A program made the position numbers and the translations under genes. A stretch of DNA of 64,000 nt from Antennarius striatus. Its lineage: Eukaryota > Chordata > Actinopteri > Lophiiformes > Antennariidae. The stretch spans positions 11,870,501 through 11,934,500 of the forward strand of contig NC_090780.1 in the NCBI RefSeq assembly GCF_040054535.1, written 5' to 3'. Position 1 is the stretch's first letter; each line of letters begins with the position of its first letter. Positions 50,901 to 63,110 of the stretch are shown in pieces. Under the pieces are notes generated by a model, which worked only from the letters and a program-made list of their open reading frames with translations, was not told the DNA's origin and ran no database searches.

Positions 50901-53900
50901 TGTCTCCAAAATGTCATGTTTTCGTTTCTGTAGTATAACACCCTTACATTAGTGGAAGTACAAGTAACACACATTCTTGAAAGCTTTATAACATATAGCA
51001 TTTCACCATAGCAAATGTGTCAGAGTGTCAGAGCGTTATTTCCAGGAAACCTGTCAACTGCAATGTGTAATTCTTCAGTTCTTGACGAGAGGATTTCGTA
51101 TAAATAAAGCTAATTTTATCATTTAGCGGGCCAAAGACAAAACCCGTACACTCTACCAGCACAGTTTCATGATTTAGATGTTTTTGTCTTTGCAGGTCAA
51201 TGACAGTGACAGGATATTGTCATGGAACATCAGCTCCTCAAATACAGGAGAGCGCTCAGAACCTGTTAGGTAAGTCCAGATACAATGAATACTTACAAAT
51301 CCAAGGCGTGATGAGCTTGTTTAGGCTGTTCTGACAAAGGAGTCCTAGCCACTATCCTTGTGGTACACCTATCAGTGGAATTATAAATCTTGTCAATCTT
51401 CAATAATCAAAGCTAGTGCTCTGACCTATTGTCTTTGATCAAAGCACTAGCTTTGATCAAATTGGCCTTCTCCCTCGTCTTTCTATTTAATCCGGTTCCT
51501 CCATCCATCCATCTTCCACCGTTTATCTATAGTGGGGTTGCGGGGGCAGGAGCTTCAACAGGGAATCCCAAACTTCCCTTTCCCCAGCTACATCCACCAG
51601 CTCTGACTGGGGGATCCCAAGGCATTCCCAGGCTAGTGTTGAGATATAATCCCTCCCACTGCTCCTGGGTCTGCCCTAAAGCCTTCACCTAGCTGGACGT
51701 GCCTGGAACACCTCCCTAGGGAGGCGCCCCAGAGGCATCCACACCAGATGCCCAAACCACCTCAGCTGACTCCTTTCCACGTGAAGGAGCAGCGGCTCTA
51801 CTCTGGGTCTGAACCCCTCGTGAACAGCAGTGTTTCTCACCTTATCTCTAAGGGAGACACCAGCTGTCCGACAAAGTAAGCCCATTTCCACCACTTGTAT
51901 TCGCGATCTCATTGTTTCGGTCATGACCCATCACTCATGACCATAGGTGAGGGTAGGAACAAAGACTGAATTGTAAATAGAGACCTTTGCCTCTTGGCTT
52001 ATTTCCCGGTTTGTGACAACAGTGCAGTAAAGCGACTGCAATACCGCTCCTGCTGCCCTAACTCTCCGTCCAATCTGACAATCCATTGTCCTTGTGAACA
52101 GGACCCCAAGATACTTAAACTCCTTCACTTGTGGAAGGCAGTCCACCAGCTTCCTGCTAAAGACCATCCCTGACCATCAGGGTCCACCACGGTGTTCGAG
52201 GGTGCCCTTTAGGCACCCAAAACCTTGAGACCTAGTTTTCTAAAGATCAATGTCATCATCTAATTTTCATTCCCTTCGCCGCCCGAGTAATGTGCGTTTT
52301 GTTTCATCTTTCTATCTGCAACGGTTGTGAAGATATTTGGTGGACTAACAGATGGAAGAATGGACTATTGGATGAACACACAAATGCTGACAATAACAAT
52401 ACATCACCGCTTTGGAATGTGATAATTATAACCTCATCCATTAAAAATTACACTTTGGAAAGTCTGATTTTATGTAAATATGTTAATCAGAATCAGTAAA
52501 GTGAGAATTACATGACAGTCTGCTAGTCACAATCCACATAATCACTTAACAACCTGATTAGCATTATGGTCCTGAGACATTGGATTAGCTCACAGAGATA
52601 ATTTAATGTCCAGCGTAACCATACTACAAGGTGAGGAAGAAGCACATTGGTTTGAAACATTTCTCCTACTATTTCTGCAACTCTTTTCTAAAATAAGGAT
52701 CCGTATTTGGCTGTATATTGAGGACTTTCAGTATTGTAGCTACATTTTTCCTGATGTTTAGATATTTTTGCTCCCCACAACCACATTTTTTTAGATTAGC
52801 TTCAACTTTATTGTTATTGCATATGTCACAGGTGCAAAGCAGATCAGTGACTGCAAAGTAGTGGTAGGCGAGAGTGTAGCCAAACAGCATAGGATGGTGG
52901 TGTGTAGGATGACTCTGGTGGTGAGGAAGATAAAGAGGGCAAAGGCAGAGCAGAAGACAAAATGGTGGAAGCTGAAAAAGGAAGAGTGTTGCATGACTTT
53001 TAGGAAGGAGTTAAGACAGGCTCTGGGTGGTCAGGAGGTGCTTCCAGATGACTGGACAACTACAGCTAATGTGATCATCTGGAAGGAAAGTAGATAAGGA
53101 GACTTGGTGGTGGAATGAGGAGGTACAGGGGTGAATACAGAGAAAGAGGTTAGCTAAAAAGGTGGGACACTGAGAGGACTGAGGAGAGTAGACAGGAGTA
53201 CAGGGAGATGCAGCGTAAGGTGAAGGTAGAGGTAGCAAAGGCCAAACAAGGGGCTTATGATAACTTGTATGCTAGGTTGGACAGTAAGGAGGGAGAGACT
53301 GATCTATACAGGTTGTCAAGAAAGAGAGACAGAGATGGGAAGGACGTGCAGCAGGTTAGGGTGATTAATGATAGGGACGAAAGCCTATTGACAGGTGCCA
53401 GTAGTGTGATGGGAAGATGGAAAGAGTACTTTGAAGAGTTAATGAACGTGGAAAATGAGAGAGAACAAAGACTAGAAGGGGTGACTGCTGTGGACCAGGA
53501 TGTAGCAAAGATTAGTCAGGATGAGGTGAGGAGGGCATTGAAGAGGATGAAGACTGGAAAGGCAGTCGGTCCTGATGATATACCAGTAGAGGTTTGGAAG
53601 TGTCTAGGAGAGGTGGCAGTAGAATTTCTGACTGGGCTGTTTAACAGGATCTTAGATAGTGAGAAGATGCCTGAGGAATGGAGGAGAAGTGTGCTTGTGC
53701 CCATTGTTAAGAACAAGGGAGATGTGCAGAGTTGTGGCAACTACAGAGGAATAAAGCTGATGAGCCATACAATGAAGTTATGGGAACGAGTAGTGGAAGC
53801 TAGACTAAGGGTGGAAGTGAGCATTTGTGAGCAACAGTATGGTTTCATGCCAAAAAAGAGTACTACAGATGCAGTATTTGCTTTGAGGATGTTGACAGAG

Positions 53901-56900
53901 AAGTCAAGAGAAGGCCAGAGAGAGCTGCATTGTGTTTTTGTAGATCTAGAGAAAGCTTATGACGGGGTGCCCAGAGAGGAACTGTGGTATTGTATGAGGA
54001 AGTCTGGAGTGGCAGAGAGGTATGTTAGAGCAGTGCAGGACATGTATGAGGACTGTAAGACAGTGGTGAGGTGTGCTGTAGGTGTGACAGAGGAGTTCAA
54101 GGTGGAGGTGGGACTGCATCAGGGATCAGCTCTGAGCCCCTTCTTGTTCGCTATGGTGATGGACAGGCTGACAGACGAGGTTAGACAGGAATCTCCATGG
54201 ACTATGATGTTTGCAGATGACATTGTGATGTGCAGTGAGAGCAGGGAACAGGTGGAGGAGAAGCTAGAGAGGTGGAGGTTTGACCTGGAAAGGAGAGGGA
54301 TGAAGGTTAGCCGCAGTAAGACAGAGCACATGTTTGTGAATGAGAGGGACCCAAGTGGAAGAGTGAGGGTACAGGGAGAAGAGATCAAGAAGGTGGAGGA
54401 TTTTAAGTCCAGAGCAATGGAGAGTGTGGAAAAGAGGTAAAGAAGCGTGTACAGGCAGGATGGTGCGGGTGGAGAAAAGTGTCAGGTGTGATGTGTGATA
54501 GAAGAGTTTCAGCTAAAATGAAAGGAAAGGTGTACAAAACTGTGGTGAGACCAGCGATGTTGTTTGGTCTAGAGACAGTGTCACTGAGGAAAAGACAGGA
54601 GACAGAGCTGGAGGTAGCAGAGATGAAGATGCTGAGGTTCTCTCTGGGAGTGACCAGGATGGATAGGATCAGGAATGAGTACATCAGAGGGACAGCACAT
54701 GTTAGAGGTTTTGGAGATCAAGTCAGAGAGACCACACTGAGATGGTTTGGACATGTCCAGAGGAGAGATAGTGAATATATTGGTAGAAGGATGCTGAGTT
54801 TTGAACTGCCAGGCAGGAGGCCTAGAGGAAGACCAAAGAGGAGGTTTATGGATGTAGTGAAAGAGGACATGAAAGTAGTTGGTGTGAGAGAAGAGGATGC
54901 GAAGGACAGGGTTAGATGGAGGCAATTGATTCGCTGTGGCGACCCCTGAAGGGAAAAGCCGAAAGGAAAAGAAGATGTCACAGGCACAAAGCAACAAAAT
55001 GCACTAGCACCACTATTTATGAATTTAAATTGATTAAATTATAAAACAGTTTAACGGAACACTGCAAATCATTCCTGAGTATCCAATACACACTAAATGA
55101 CATATCCATATATTTTTCCTATTACGCATTCTTTAAAATCTCAACCTCAAATACAAACTTATCTATTGAAAACAACACAACCTAGTCGGTTTGTCTGTCA
55201 CAGAAATACAGATATACAATTGCTGGCATGAAATAGTGATGAATGACCTGAGCATTTAAAGTGGTCTGAATGTGAACAACTTTTTTTGTATTTCTCTATA
55301 CGCTGTGTTTGCTTTGAACTATGTTTGGTTGCCGATTGGGAGGTACATAATGCTAATGGCCCCTTTTAATGCTGTTCATTTATCATTTCATAGTGAAAAT
55401 ACTGTGGTACGAGAAATTCCAATTCATCATCCTTCTGCTGAAATTTCCCACGTTCAAGAGGGTAAGAAGACATTTTATTTGTGTCAACAGAACAGCAATT
55501 ATCTCACATGCAGCTGAATGTAGCTAGTTGTGAAAAGATGAAGTAAAGTATTTCCAGAGGCATTTTCATTGTGTCTGTGGCTATTTCCACAGGAGCAGCT
55601 CAGACATCAAAAACTTACAATGTGATGATGATTGGAGATGGCAGCGTAGGCAAAACCTCCTTCATAAAAAGAGCTGAGAGTGGAACATTTGTGTTTGATG
55701 TACCCGCTACAGTCGGTAAGATACTGGTCTGTATCCTACTGCAATCCCATGAATGTATAAATATCCAAAATAGCATCATATACTTACATTTTTCAGGATT
55801 GGATATTTGCATGTGGACTGTGGCGATTGATGGAAAACCGGTAACACTCCGGTTGTGGGATACAACAGGTCAGGAAAAGTAAGTTTCCTTTTTCCTTTCA
55901 CCATTCATTATTGACACTTCAATTGTTGTAGTTGTGATGAAAATATGTAGACTGTAGATCAAACATTCATTAATTCATTCATTCATTCATTCATACAATC
56001 ATTCATTCAACCAACATACAATTCATCTGCTATTGGATCAATTGGATCTGCTTTCTTTTTCAGGCAAATATTCGGGTGGAAGGCGATTTTATTGCATTGT
56101 TTCATGTAATACAATTAAATGTCAGTCAGCTTTATTGTAAATTTTACTAAATATACAGTACATGCTATTAGTATTTAGTATTAGTATTGAAATTTATAAA
56201 TGAATGAATGGAAAGGCAATGTACTATGATTCGATACTTGCCATTTTTCACTCCTAGGTTTTAAGTCATTTTTCAAAGTTCATACTTACGTAGTCATAAC
56301 CAATCAAAATTTTGCATGAAAATAAGTTCAAAATATTTTGTTATGAGTATAACACCTTTTAAAATAAGTACTAATTGTGGTGTAAAATTGCTAACGCAAA
56401 GTACAAATTGCAAAGAGTACTTACTGTAGTTGATTTTGAATTGACCAAAAAGAAGAAAAGAATTGCTGATCTTGCATTCATTATAGGTAAATCAATGTAA
56501 AGGCAGTGACAGTATAGCATAATGAAATCATGAACTTCTCTATTCTATTTTTTACATAGATGGTCATAGGTCAAGGTTATTTAACCTCTCGGTCTGTCCA
56601 GCAGAGGTTGTAAGCTTGTGAATAAACACTTCTGATGAGCATTGTGGTTTTGATCACATGAGGGACATCCTCTCTACATTTAATGTGAACAGTCAGATGC
56701 TTTGTAAATGTGAGAACCAAGGCAGCAGCCTTCCTGACCTTCTTTGAGCATTGTTCAAACCACTACGTGAACGTGTTGAGAGTTGTCCTTCACGCAAGTC
56801 TCTAATTTTAGAAGTTTCAGAACATTTTTGATACAGACCTGTATCATTTATTTATGCAGTTATTTACTCAGTATCACTCAGAACATTGTACTTTTTGGGA

Positions 56901-58704
56901 ACATTTCCATCACAGTCAGTTACACATTTATATATTGAAACTGAACAGCAGAACCAAATTCTGATCGAATTTCCACTCAGCAGCCCTTCTGGAGTGGTTG
57001 GAGTGAAGTGCCTTGGGCAAGCGCTGCCTTTCACTTTTCTCATTCAGATATACAGTATTGTTATCTGGTTACAAGCATGCTACACTGACTTCTTAGCCAG
57101 TGCTGTCCTCTGCTTGTTATATCCTATAAACAGAGGTAGACATATGACATGTAGCAGTCTTCTGACTGCATACTTAAATCGACAAGGATAACTTATGTGT
57201 CAAAAGATGTTTAGGTTATAAAGTTAAAAAGTATGAAATTCTCCAAAATACAAATGAAAGGACTTCACATTAAAAATAATACACAGATCCGTGCAGTCAC
57301 TTCATATAGCATCAGCCTTTCCAGGAAAGACTGCACAATTTTGAGAAAATTCTTCTTCTTCTTTCTTTTTGAAAAAAGACTTCAGGCAAGTTTTTGCAGA
57401 CTGTGCCTTCATTAAGGGTTTCTGAGCTGAGTTCCTCTTGTTTACAACACAAATGTGTTCAACTTTAAAAGGATAAGTAATTTGAATTGTCTTAAGTAAA
57501 TCTCCTTTCTAATCATACATTTTTTGTCCTACAAAGATATCACAGTATCACAAGGCAATTTATCCATAGAGCCCAGGCCTTTCTATTGATGTATGACATC
57601 ACTTCCCGTAAAAGTTTCTCTGCAGTCAACTACTGGGCGGACTGTATTCAGGTACAGTGCATTAAAGGTTATTTTCAAAATTTATGATACCTGTCTGAAA
57701 AGGCTTCCAGGAAACTATAAATTTTAGATATACAGTATAATAATTGTGAAATTTCTCAATGCTGCAGTAAGTGTACAGCACTGAGAAAGGTTATAGTTAT
57801 AACATACAGTATTTTAATTTTTGTTAGTCGCCACTTTATTGGCTGCGCAATAATTATTTTCTCTTTACTGATATTGAAACTAATTTTTCCCCATGGCATT
57901 CTGTTAAATTTTAAAATTCAATTTATTAACTAGTTGAAAACATTTAATGTCTGAGTTGGTTGACAACATGTTGTAATGAGAGAGATGTTTATTGAGTCTG
58001 GAGTATGGGAATTTCACAAGCCTACTGGCTTCTACCCCTCAGCCCTGTATTTTCCGGATGTTGTTGTTGATGTTGTAAATGTGAGGAAGGTGTGAAGTCT
58101 TCCACATCGAAAAATAAATAAATACAAATAAATTAATTTTAGCAAATTTTTTTAATGTAAAAAAAAAAAATTATTATATTAATGTTTTGCAGGACGGGGC
58201 AATGGAAAATGTGACCGTTTTGCTTCTTGGAAATAAGTGTGATTGTGCAGAGCGGCAGGTTGAAACTCAGGAGGGGAAAATCATTGCTAAGGTATGGATC
58301 TGAAGCATTGACACTATTAATTTATCTAGTGATGACAGAAAAAACCTGGGAAAATGCTTGTGATTATCCAAAAGCTTCATTAAAAGCAGCAGTTTTACCT
58401 CCATAGGAATACAACTTAGTTTTCATGGAGTGCAGTGCTGCAACAGGAAAAAATGTGATTGAGTCTCTGGAAACTGTGGCCAGGTAAAATATTTTGACAA
58501 TGTCACTGAGTTTTCTTTTATCCTGCACCATCTATCACTAGTTTTAAGAAACAGACTTTTAATGGTATGTAATTCTATTAATTGTGCTGACAGGTGTGTT
58601 ATTATGTTGTTCCTAGGGCCTTGAGTCAAAAGGTTGACACAAGAGAGGAAACCATGGCATTACATAAAGAGCCAAAACAGAAAAACACCATGAGATGCTG
58701 CTGA
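47932..58704 (+). CDS. rab44: Large Rab GTPase, Rab44-like, apparently N-truncated
   Basis: A membrane-traffic GTPase with a long disordered N-terminal region. Exons: 47932-50197, 50326-50468, 51196-51269, 55394-55461, 55593-55715, 55797-55878, 57537-57651, 58193-58291, 58407-58483 and 58617-58704. Phases agree; from ATG 47932 they give 1044 aa. The first 55 codons are in a non-ancestral frame because of an LINE insert at 48096-48183; ATG 48298 is an alternative start. The first exon is acidic and has repeats of a RRKLGSxRRN motif. The Rab domain is complete: P-loop GDGSVGKTS, switch I ATVG, WDTTGQEK (Ala of DTAGQ replaced by Thr), NKCD, ECSA, and a CC terminus for geranylgeranylation. The human neighbourhood SRSF3-CDKN1A-RAB44 supports the name. 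CRACR2A-type Rabs are alternatives. AATAAA is at 59197. It may be functional or recently inactivated. Confidence 0.7.
48096..48183 (-). mobile_element. 88-bp RTE-2-type LINE 3' stump inside rab44 exon
   Basis: Reverse complement of the LINE 3' end at 54.89-54.97 kb (GACAGGGTTAGATGGAGGCA, GAAGGGAAAAGCC). Flanked by ACAGGGAAC at 48087-48095 and 48184-48192, a 9-bp target-site duplication. Insert plus duplication is 97 bp, not a multiple of three. Confidence 0.85.
51390..52420 (-). repeat. Unclassified interspersed repeat, copy C, interrupted by a Rex3-like LINE
   Basis: Read on minus, it starts near 52418 with AAAGCGGTGATGTATTG and continues with AAAGATGAAACAAAACGCAC, as copies A and B do. It resumes at about 51490 after the LINE and ends near 51390 with CAAAGCTAGTGC-type palindromic text. 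Confidence 0.6.
51495..52185 (-). mobile_element. Rex3/RTE-like LINE, 5' truncated
   Basis: Minus-strand frames encode KEFKYLGVLFT, IYNSVFVPTLTYGHE and [19 protein letters not shown], the C-terminal half of a reverse-transcriptase protein of RTE-clade fish LINEs. The 3' end has GATG repeats, fitting Rex3. Stops and frame changes break it. It lies in a rab44 intron. Confidence 0.7.
52842..54973 (+). mobile_element. RTE-2-type LINE, 5' truncated, with 19-bp target-site duplication
   Basis: The flanking copies ATGTCACAGGTGCAAAGCA (52823-52841) and ATGTCACAGGCACAAAGCA (54974-54992) differ at two bases. The element encodes the reverse transcriptase: VAKQHRMVVCRM, KAVGPDDIPVEVWK, QQYGFMPKKSTTDAVF, VFVDLEKAYD, GLHQGSALSPFLFA and MMFADDIVMCSES (FADD box). 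A small deletion near 54410 (VEDFKS) shifts the frame and brings a stop at 54438-54440; the tail resumes at 54479 with SLRKRQETELEV and RWFGHVQRRD. It lies in a rab44 intron and is inactive. Confidence 0.9.
55966..56007 (+). repeat. (ATTC)n microsatellite
   Basis: About nine ATTC units with one interruption, in a rab44 intron. Confidence 0.85.
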
Positions 58705-60543
58705 AAAATCAGTCACAAACTTCAGTTTGTGGACGAGCTTAGATGTTCCTATCATTGCATAAGATATGCTGTTTTGAATACAATATTTTTCAAAATGGAC
58801 TTGTACATTTCCCCGGTAGGTTAAGTGTTGCAAGAGTTTTGATGTGTAGTCAGTGAACACCTTACCGTAAATACGATATCGCTGATGCAGACTTTACTGG
58901 TTAGTGGCTGGTTCATAAATTGAAAACAGAAGTCAATTGTTTCAACATTTTGTTTTTTACATTCCATGATTTACTTTTCTAAAAGCATGTGAAAGCTGTA
59001 AAATACCACTATAATGCATTTAACATTCATGTTCAAGAATTACTTTAAATCTAAAAAGGATTTGTGGATTTACATCCAATCAGTGTTTGCACTCATCTTT
59101 TTCTTGCAGCTTCCAGGTTATGAGGAATTTGTATTTGTAAAGCTGTAGAAAAAATAATTTGTGTTTTCAATACCATCTGTCCAGTTTCTTGTAGACAATA
59201 AACTGTAATCTTCTCATCTGCAGCTGCTCATCTGCCTTGTGGGTCACAGGCTACTTTGTGTTTGTCAAATGTCACTAAATATTGAATTCCTGTGCAATCT
59301 TGCCTTCATTAAACCAAACAGAACTGTATTTGCACTCAGTAAATGTGTACCCAAAAGGAAGTTTTATTCTGACTGGTATAAAATAATTTGGCTCAGGTGT
59401 CAAGAAGGGGGATGGGAAGGCAGATTCAGCAGGCGTGTTAAATTCCAGAGTTGCTTTTTTGTTTGTTTTTTAACAATGGTTGCATTTTACATACAATTTC
59501 AAGCAAAAGTAAATTTTCTTTTAATTAAACCAATCTTTAACTCAATGCTCGGGCACATGTTCATGACAGCATATTCTCAACACATCTCTCTCTCCCTCAC
59601 AAGGGTCTGAAACCTAGTCTGCATATAATATGGTACTCCTGAGACTTTTCAGCCTATTCCACACTGAAAAGGTAGTCATATCACAACACTTCTCAGATCA
59701 GGAATGTATCCACTAATAAAACAACTTTCATTACTACTACATTGTCATGCTGTCAATTAAAATGACAGCATGACAATGTAGTGGCAAAAATACCCTCCAC
59801 TTGGTTTGGCCCAGTGCCGTCAGCTATGACATTTCAACATTATGAATACCAGGAAATGCTGGGCAGTTCCCTCAAAAACTCCTGGAGAGAATCCACACTG
59901 GCATGGGGAGAACATACAAACTCAGCGCAGAAAGGCCCCAGGTGGAAGCGAACCAAAAACCTTGCCGTTAGGAAACAGTACCACACACAGTACCATTGTG
60001 CTTCCCAAAGACAAAGATCTTAAGACAGTTCTTAAGACAAGTTAACAAGATAATCTTTGGTGATCTTAATGCTACAAGAAAACAATGGCTATGAAATAAT
60101 TGAAACCAGTGAACATCAACCTTTTTCCACATGGGTATTCAAACCAATAAGACAGATTAATTATCTCATCTAGCCTCACAAGTGTTGCTTTTACAAAAGC
60201 CTATAAATATGGCTGTAACCATGTTTACATAGACTTTCCTCGCTTCTTCAGTCACTGAAACACATTCAATTGGTAGAATAGGTGAACGGAACATAAACTG
60301 TCAATTCATGATAATCCAATTTAATGTTAGGATTTAGAAAAATTTATTACTTTTCCAAAGGTGCAAATATTACAGAGTACAGGACAGAGCTTGATAAATA
60401 GAGACGTCTGCAGGTTAAATAAAAGAATGACATTACAAATTGTGATCATCTGAACCTTTCTGGTTTTAAAAACCAGCGAGGGATCAATTCTGTTGGTCAC
60501 AGAAACAAATGACTGAATTTTAAACACTGCTGCATTGTTGATT
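58705..60543. other. rab44 3'UTR and intergenic gap to trub2
   Basis: The first 500 bp hold the likely rab44 3'UTR with AATAAA at 59197-59202. A short repeat-like piece around 59880-59950 has text like the L2-type repeat at 11.7 kb in inverse. The two nearby genes converge (rab44 +, trub2 -). No other exon is evident. Confidence 0.5.
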
Positions 60544-60549
60544 TTTATT
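60544..60549 (-). terminator. trub2: trub2 polyadenylation signal overlapping the stop codon
   Basis: On the minus strand the text CAATAAAAATC holds the TAA stop inside an AATAAA hexamer. Other AATAAA motifs lie farther downstream (near 60335), so actual use is uncertain. Confidence 0.4.
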
Positions 60550-62921
60550 GATTTGCTGCCATTACACTTGGACCTTGTTCTGTTCCTTGTGCAGATTTTC
60601 TTTTTTTCTTAGAGGAATGGTATTTTCTAATAGCCTGCATAACATCAGAAGCAGTCCAGTGGTGACGGATCAGGGAATCGTGCAGAGTGAAGGGGCCGTC
60701 TCTGGTCCGTCGAACTCCTTTACACGCTGCGGTGCTACGAAGCTCAAGTCCAATCTCATGCACGACTTTGCGCAAATATTTCTGTGTCTCATTCAGACAC
60801 TGCACCTCTGAGTGAAAAGAAGAAGATCACACATAATCAGTCAGTATGCTGCAAATTGGAGAGTTTATGGTGTCAAATGAGAAATTGTGTGTTCAATTCC
60901 TGCCTAAAGTGAAGTTGGGAAGCTGGAAGTGAACACAACGCAGGCCTTTCAGGATGGGTGCTGATTTCCCTTCGGGACCCAGTAAACCTTGTGCAGCCAA
61001 CTCATAAGCTTCCTGTGAGTGCATGTCAACGTTGGAATACCTGTACCAATAAACAAAATGGTCATTTTACTGGAACATTTTACTGGAACCCTGGTGAAAG
61101 TCCTTTGTAGACTGATGTGTTACATAAAAGGCTACATGTCAAAAATTAATGAACACAAAAAACCCAAACCATACCCAAAATTTGTTAAGTTTATGGAAAT
61201 GAATATTAAAGGTCAACAATACGTTAACAAGGCCTTTTGATTGACTCCCTGCAGCATCGCCAAGACTCGTTCCAGCTTATCCAGTGTGATGTGATCTGTT
61301 GAACACAATGTTTTAGGGTTAGTGTGTATGCAGGCATACGCACACACACACACATACGCACATATACAGTATATATAAATCAGTAACCGTAGTTGATATA
61401 ATACTTCACTTATTATGTTAAACTATCAAGTGAATAAAATGATAAAATGCATATTAAAAAAACTGAAGATGTCCTACCGTAGGTGGATTTTTCCAAAACT
61501 CTGCCTGTGTGAGAGAAATCATCTGTTGCAGTCCCAAATTCACCCTCCACTGTGTAATCCTAAAACACATCAAACAGCATTAAATCTATAATCTATCGTC
61601 ACTGCTTCTTAGCAGCATCTGTTATTAGCAGAAATGATAACTTACCCTTGTAACTCGTGTTGAGTACAAATCCTGTAAGGCCCTGTTTCCATTTCCAATT
61701 GCAAGAACTGAAATCAAACAAATAAACAAAACATTAAACAAAAAAATAGACAAAAAACACATTTCAAATACAAAGTGGTCTGAAAAGGGTTTTCTCATAT
61801 GGTCATCTCCAAAACACTCATACCTAGAACACCAGAAGATGGTGCATCCAGACGATGTCCCACTCCAACTTTAACATGCTGGAATTCAGGTCCAGCCACT
61901 GAATCACACAGAAAGGATATTTCTTGTTCATATATGGTCTTCATTGTGCATGTATAACAAATACGTTTTTATCACTATGCTGTCTGTGCAGCTATTACCA
62001 ACCTTTACTAATATGGGAATGTGGGAATGAAGACATTATGAACATGTGTCCACATGTGTAAAATAACAACAGATTACAGTATCCTGTCTTGTTTCACAAA
62101 AAGACCGAGCATCACCAAGAGCAGTATTCTATTTTAATAACAAACTAATCAGTAACAGGTATGAAGAAAAAACAAACAGTTCGACATTGTCTGACCGAAA
62201 ACTGACTTGGCTCCCTCTATAACAAGATCAAGAAATATATTGCGAAAGACACTGCACATGACAATCATGACAAGATTGTTTAAAGATCATCCCACATACT
62301 GCCACCCTGCTAAATAGTCCTACATTTTTAATTACCCTTTCATCTATATTTGTAATGCACACTTTTTACTTATTTTCTGGTCACAATTAATTAGTGTAAT
62401 TTTTTTTTGCACTATATAAGAAATGTTAATAGTTTATAAGTATTCCTGTTCACCACCAGGTTATTATCTGACTTTGTTTGAAGAACACATCTACATGAGA
62501 CTGGAGTTGAGGAGAGGTGGTCGCACAAACCCAGAGGATGCTTGGAGAGAACCGGCAGGGAGACTGCAGACAGCGTCAGTCCTTTCGGGGTGTCGCTCTC
62601 CGTGTCCGAGCCTCCGTGGGTCAAGAAGCGGACCTTCTGTGGAAGTGGGACGGACGGTGTAGCATTCACGCCTGGAAGACGTCACACGCCGAGGGTCAAC
62701 AGGACACAGGACCCACGCTCGACACAACCCGCACTGATATTGCGCTACCGTTTGAAATGTATTTGACATGTATGGACGATGAGGAAACTCTAGACATCCT
62801 TACCTTTCAAAATATTCGTCTCAATGGTGTCCCGTGCGAGTTTCCAGTGGACACCTGGGGGTTTGTACACACAAAACAAACCCTCCAGCCTCCTGAACAA
62901 ACGAACCGCTGGAGTCGCCAT
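60545..62921 (-). CDS. trub2: TRUB2 mitochondrial mRNA pseudouridine synthase
   Basis: A TruB-family synthase that converts uridine to pseudouridine in mitochondrial mRNAs and supports mitochondrial translation. Coding exons in transcript order: 62921-62804, 62671-62531, 61898-61824, 61707-61646, 61559-61478, 61295-61223, 61040-60904 and 60807-60545, giving 316 aa (human 331). The N terminus MATPAVRLFRRLEG precedes VYKPPGVHWK. The catalytic motif GHRLDAPSSGVL supplies Asp104. The C-terminal part reads HEIGLELRSTA and VRRTRDGPFTL. Exon phases agree. Exon 7 ends TTTAG|GC rather than GT, a GC-AG intron. The start is the first ATG in frame with a VYKPPG core. The signal at the stop codon overlaps AATAAA. 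The gene is transcribed toward rab44. Confidence 0.93.
61335..61360 (-). repeat. Short AC-rich repeat in a trub2 intron
   Basis: A short CACACACA run mixed with TACGCACAT lies between two trub2 exons. It is minor. Confidence 0.5.
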
Positions 62922-63110
62922 GATGATTAAAACATCCTCATTTCTGCACGACTGATAAAAATAATCTTATGGGTCAAAAGTGTAGTTCACCTACAGTACC
63001 GATGTGTTTCCCACACCGCATGACCGTTTCACTTGTCTGACTGTACTTATGTGCGCATGCGTCCCTACATGTCTGTCGCTTGGTAGCTCTATTTGAATAT
63101 ACCGCCGCCT
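62922..63110 (-). promoter_or_regulatory. trub2: trub2 upstream region with an NRF1-like motif
   Basis: TGCGCATGCG at 63052-63061 matches the core of the NRF1 palindrome. Positioned about 130 bp upstream of the start codon on the minus strand, it fits a nuclear gene for mitochondrial translation. Start site and TATA box were not identified. Confidence 0.6.
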
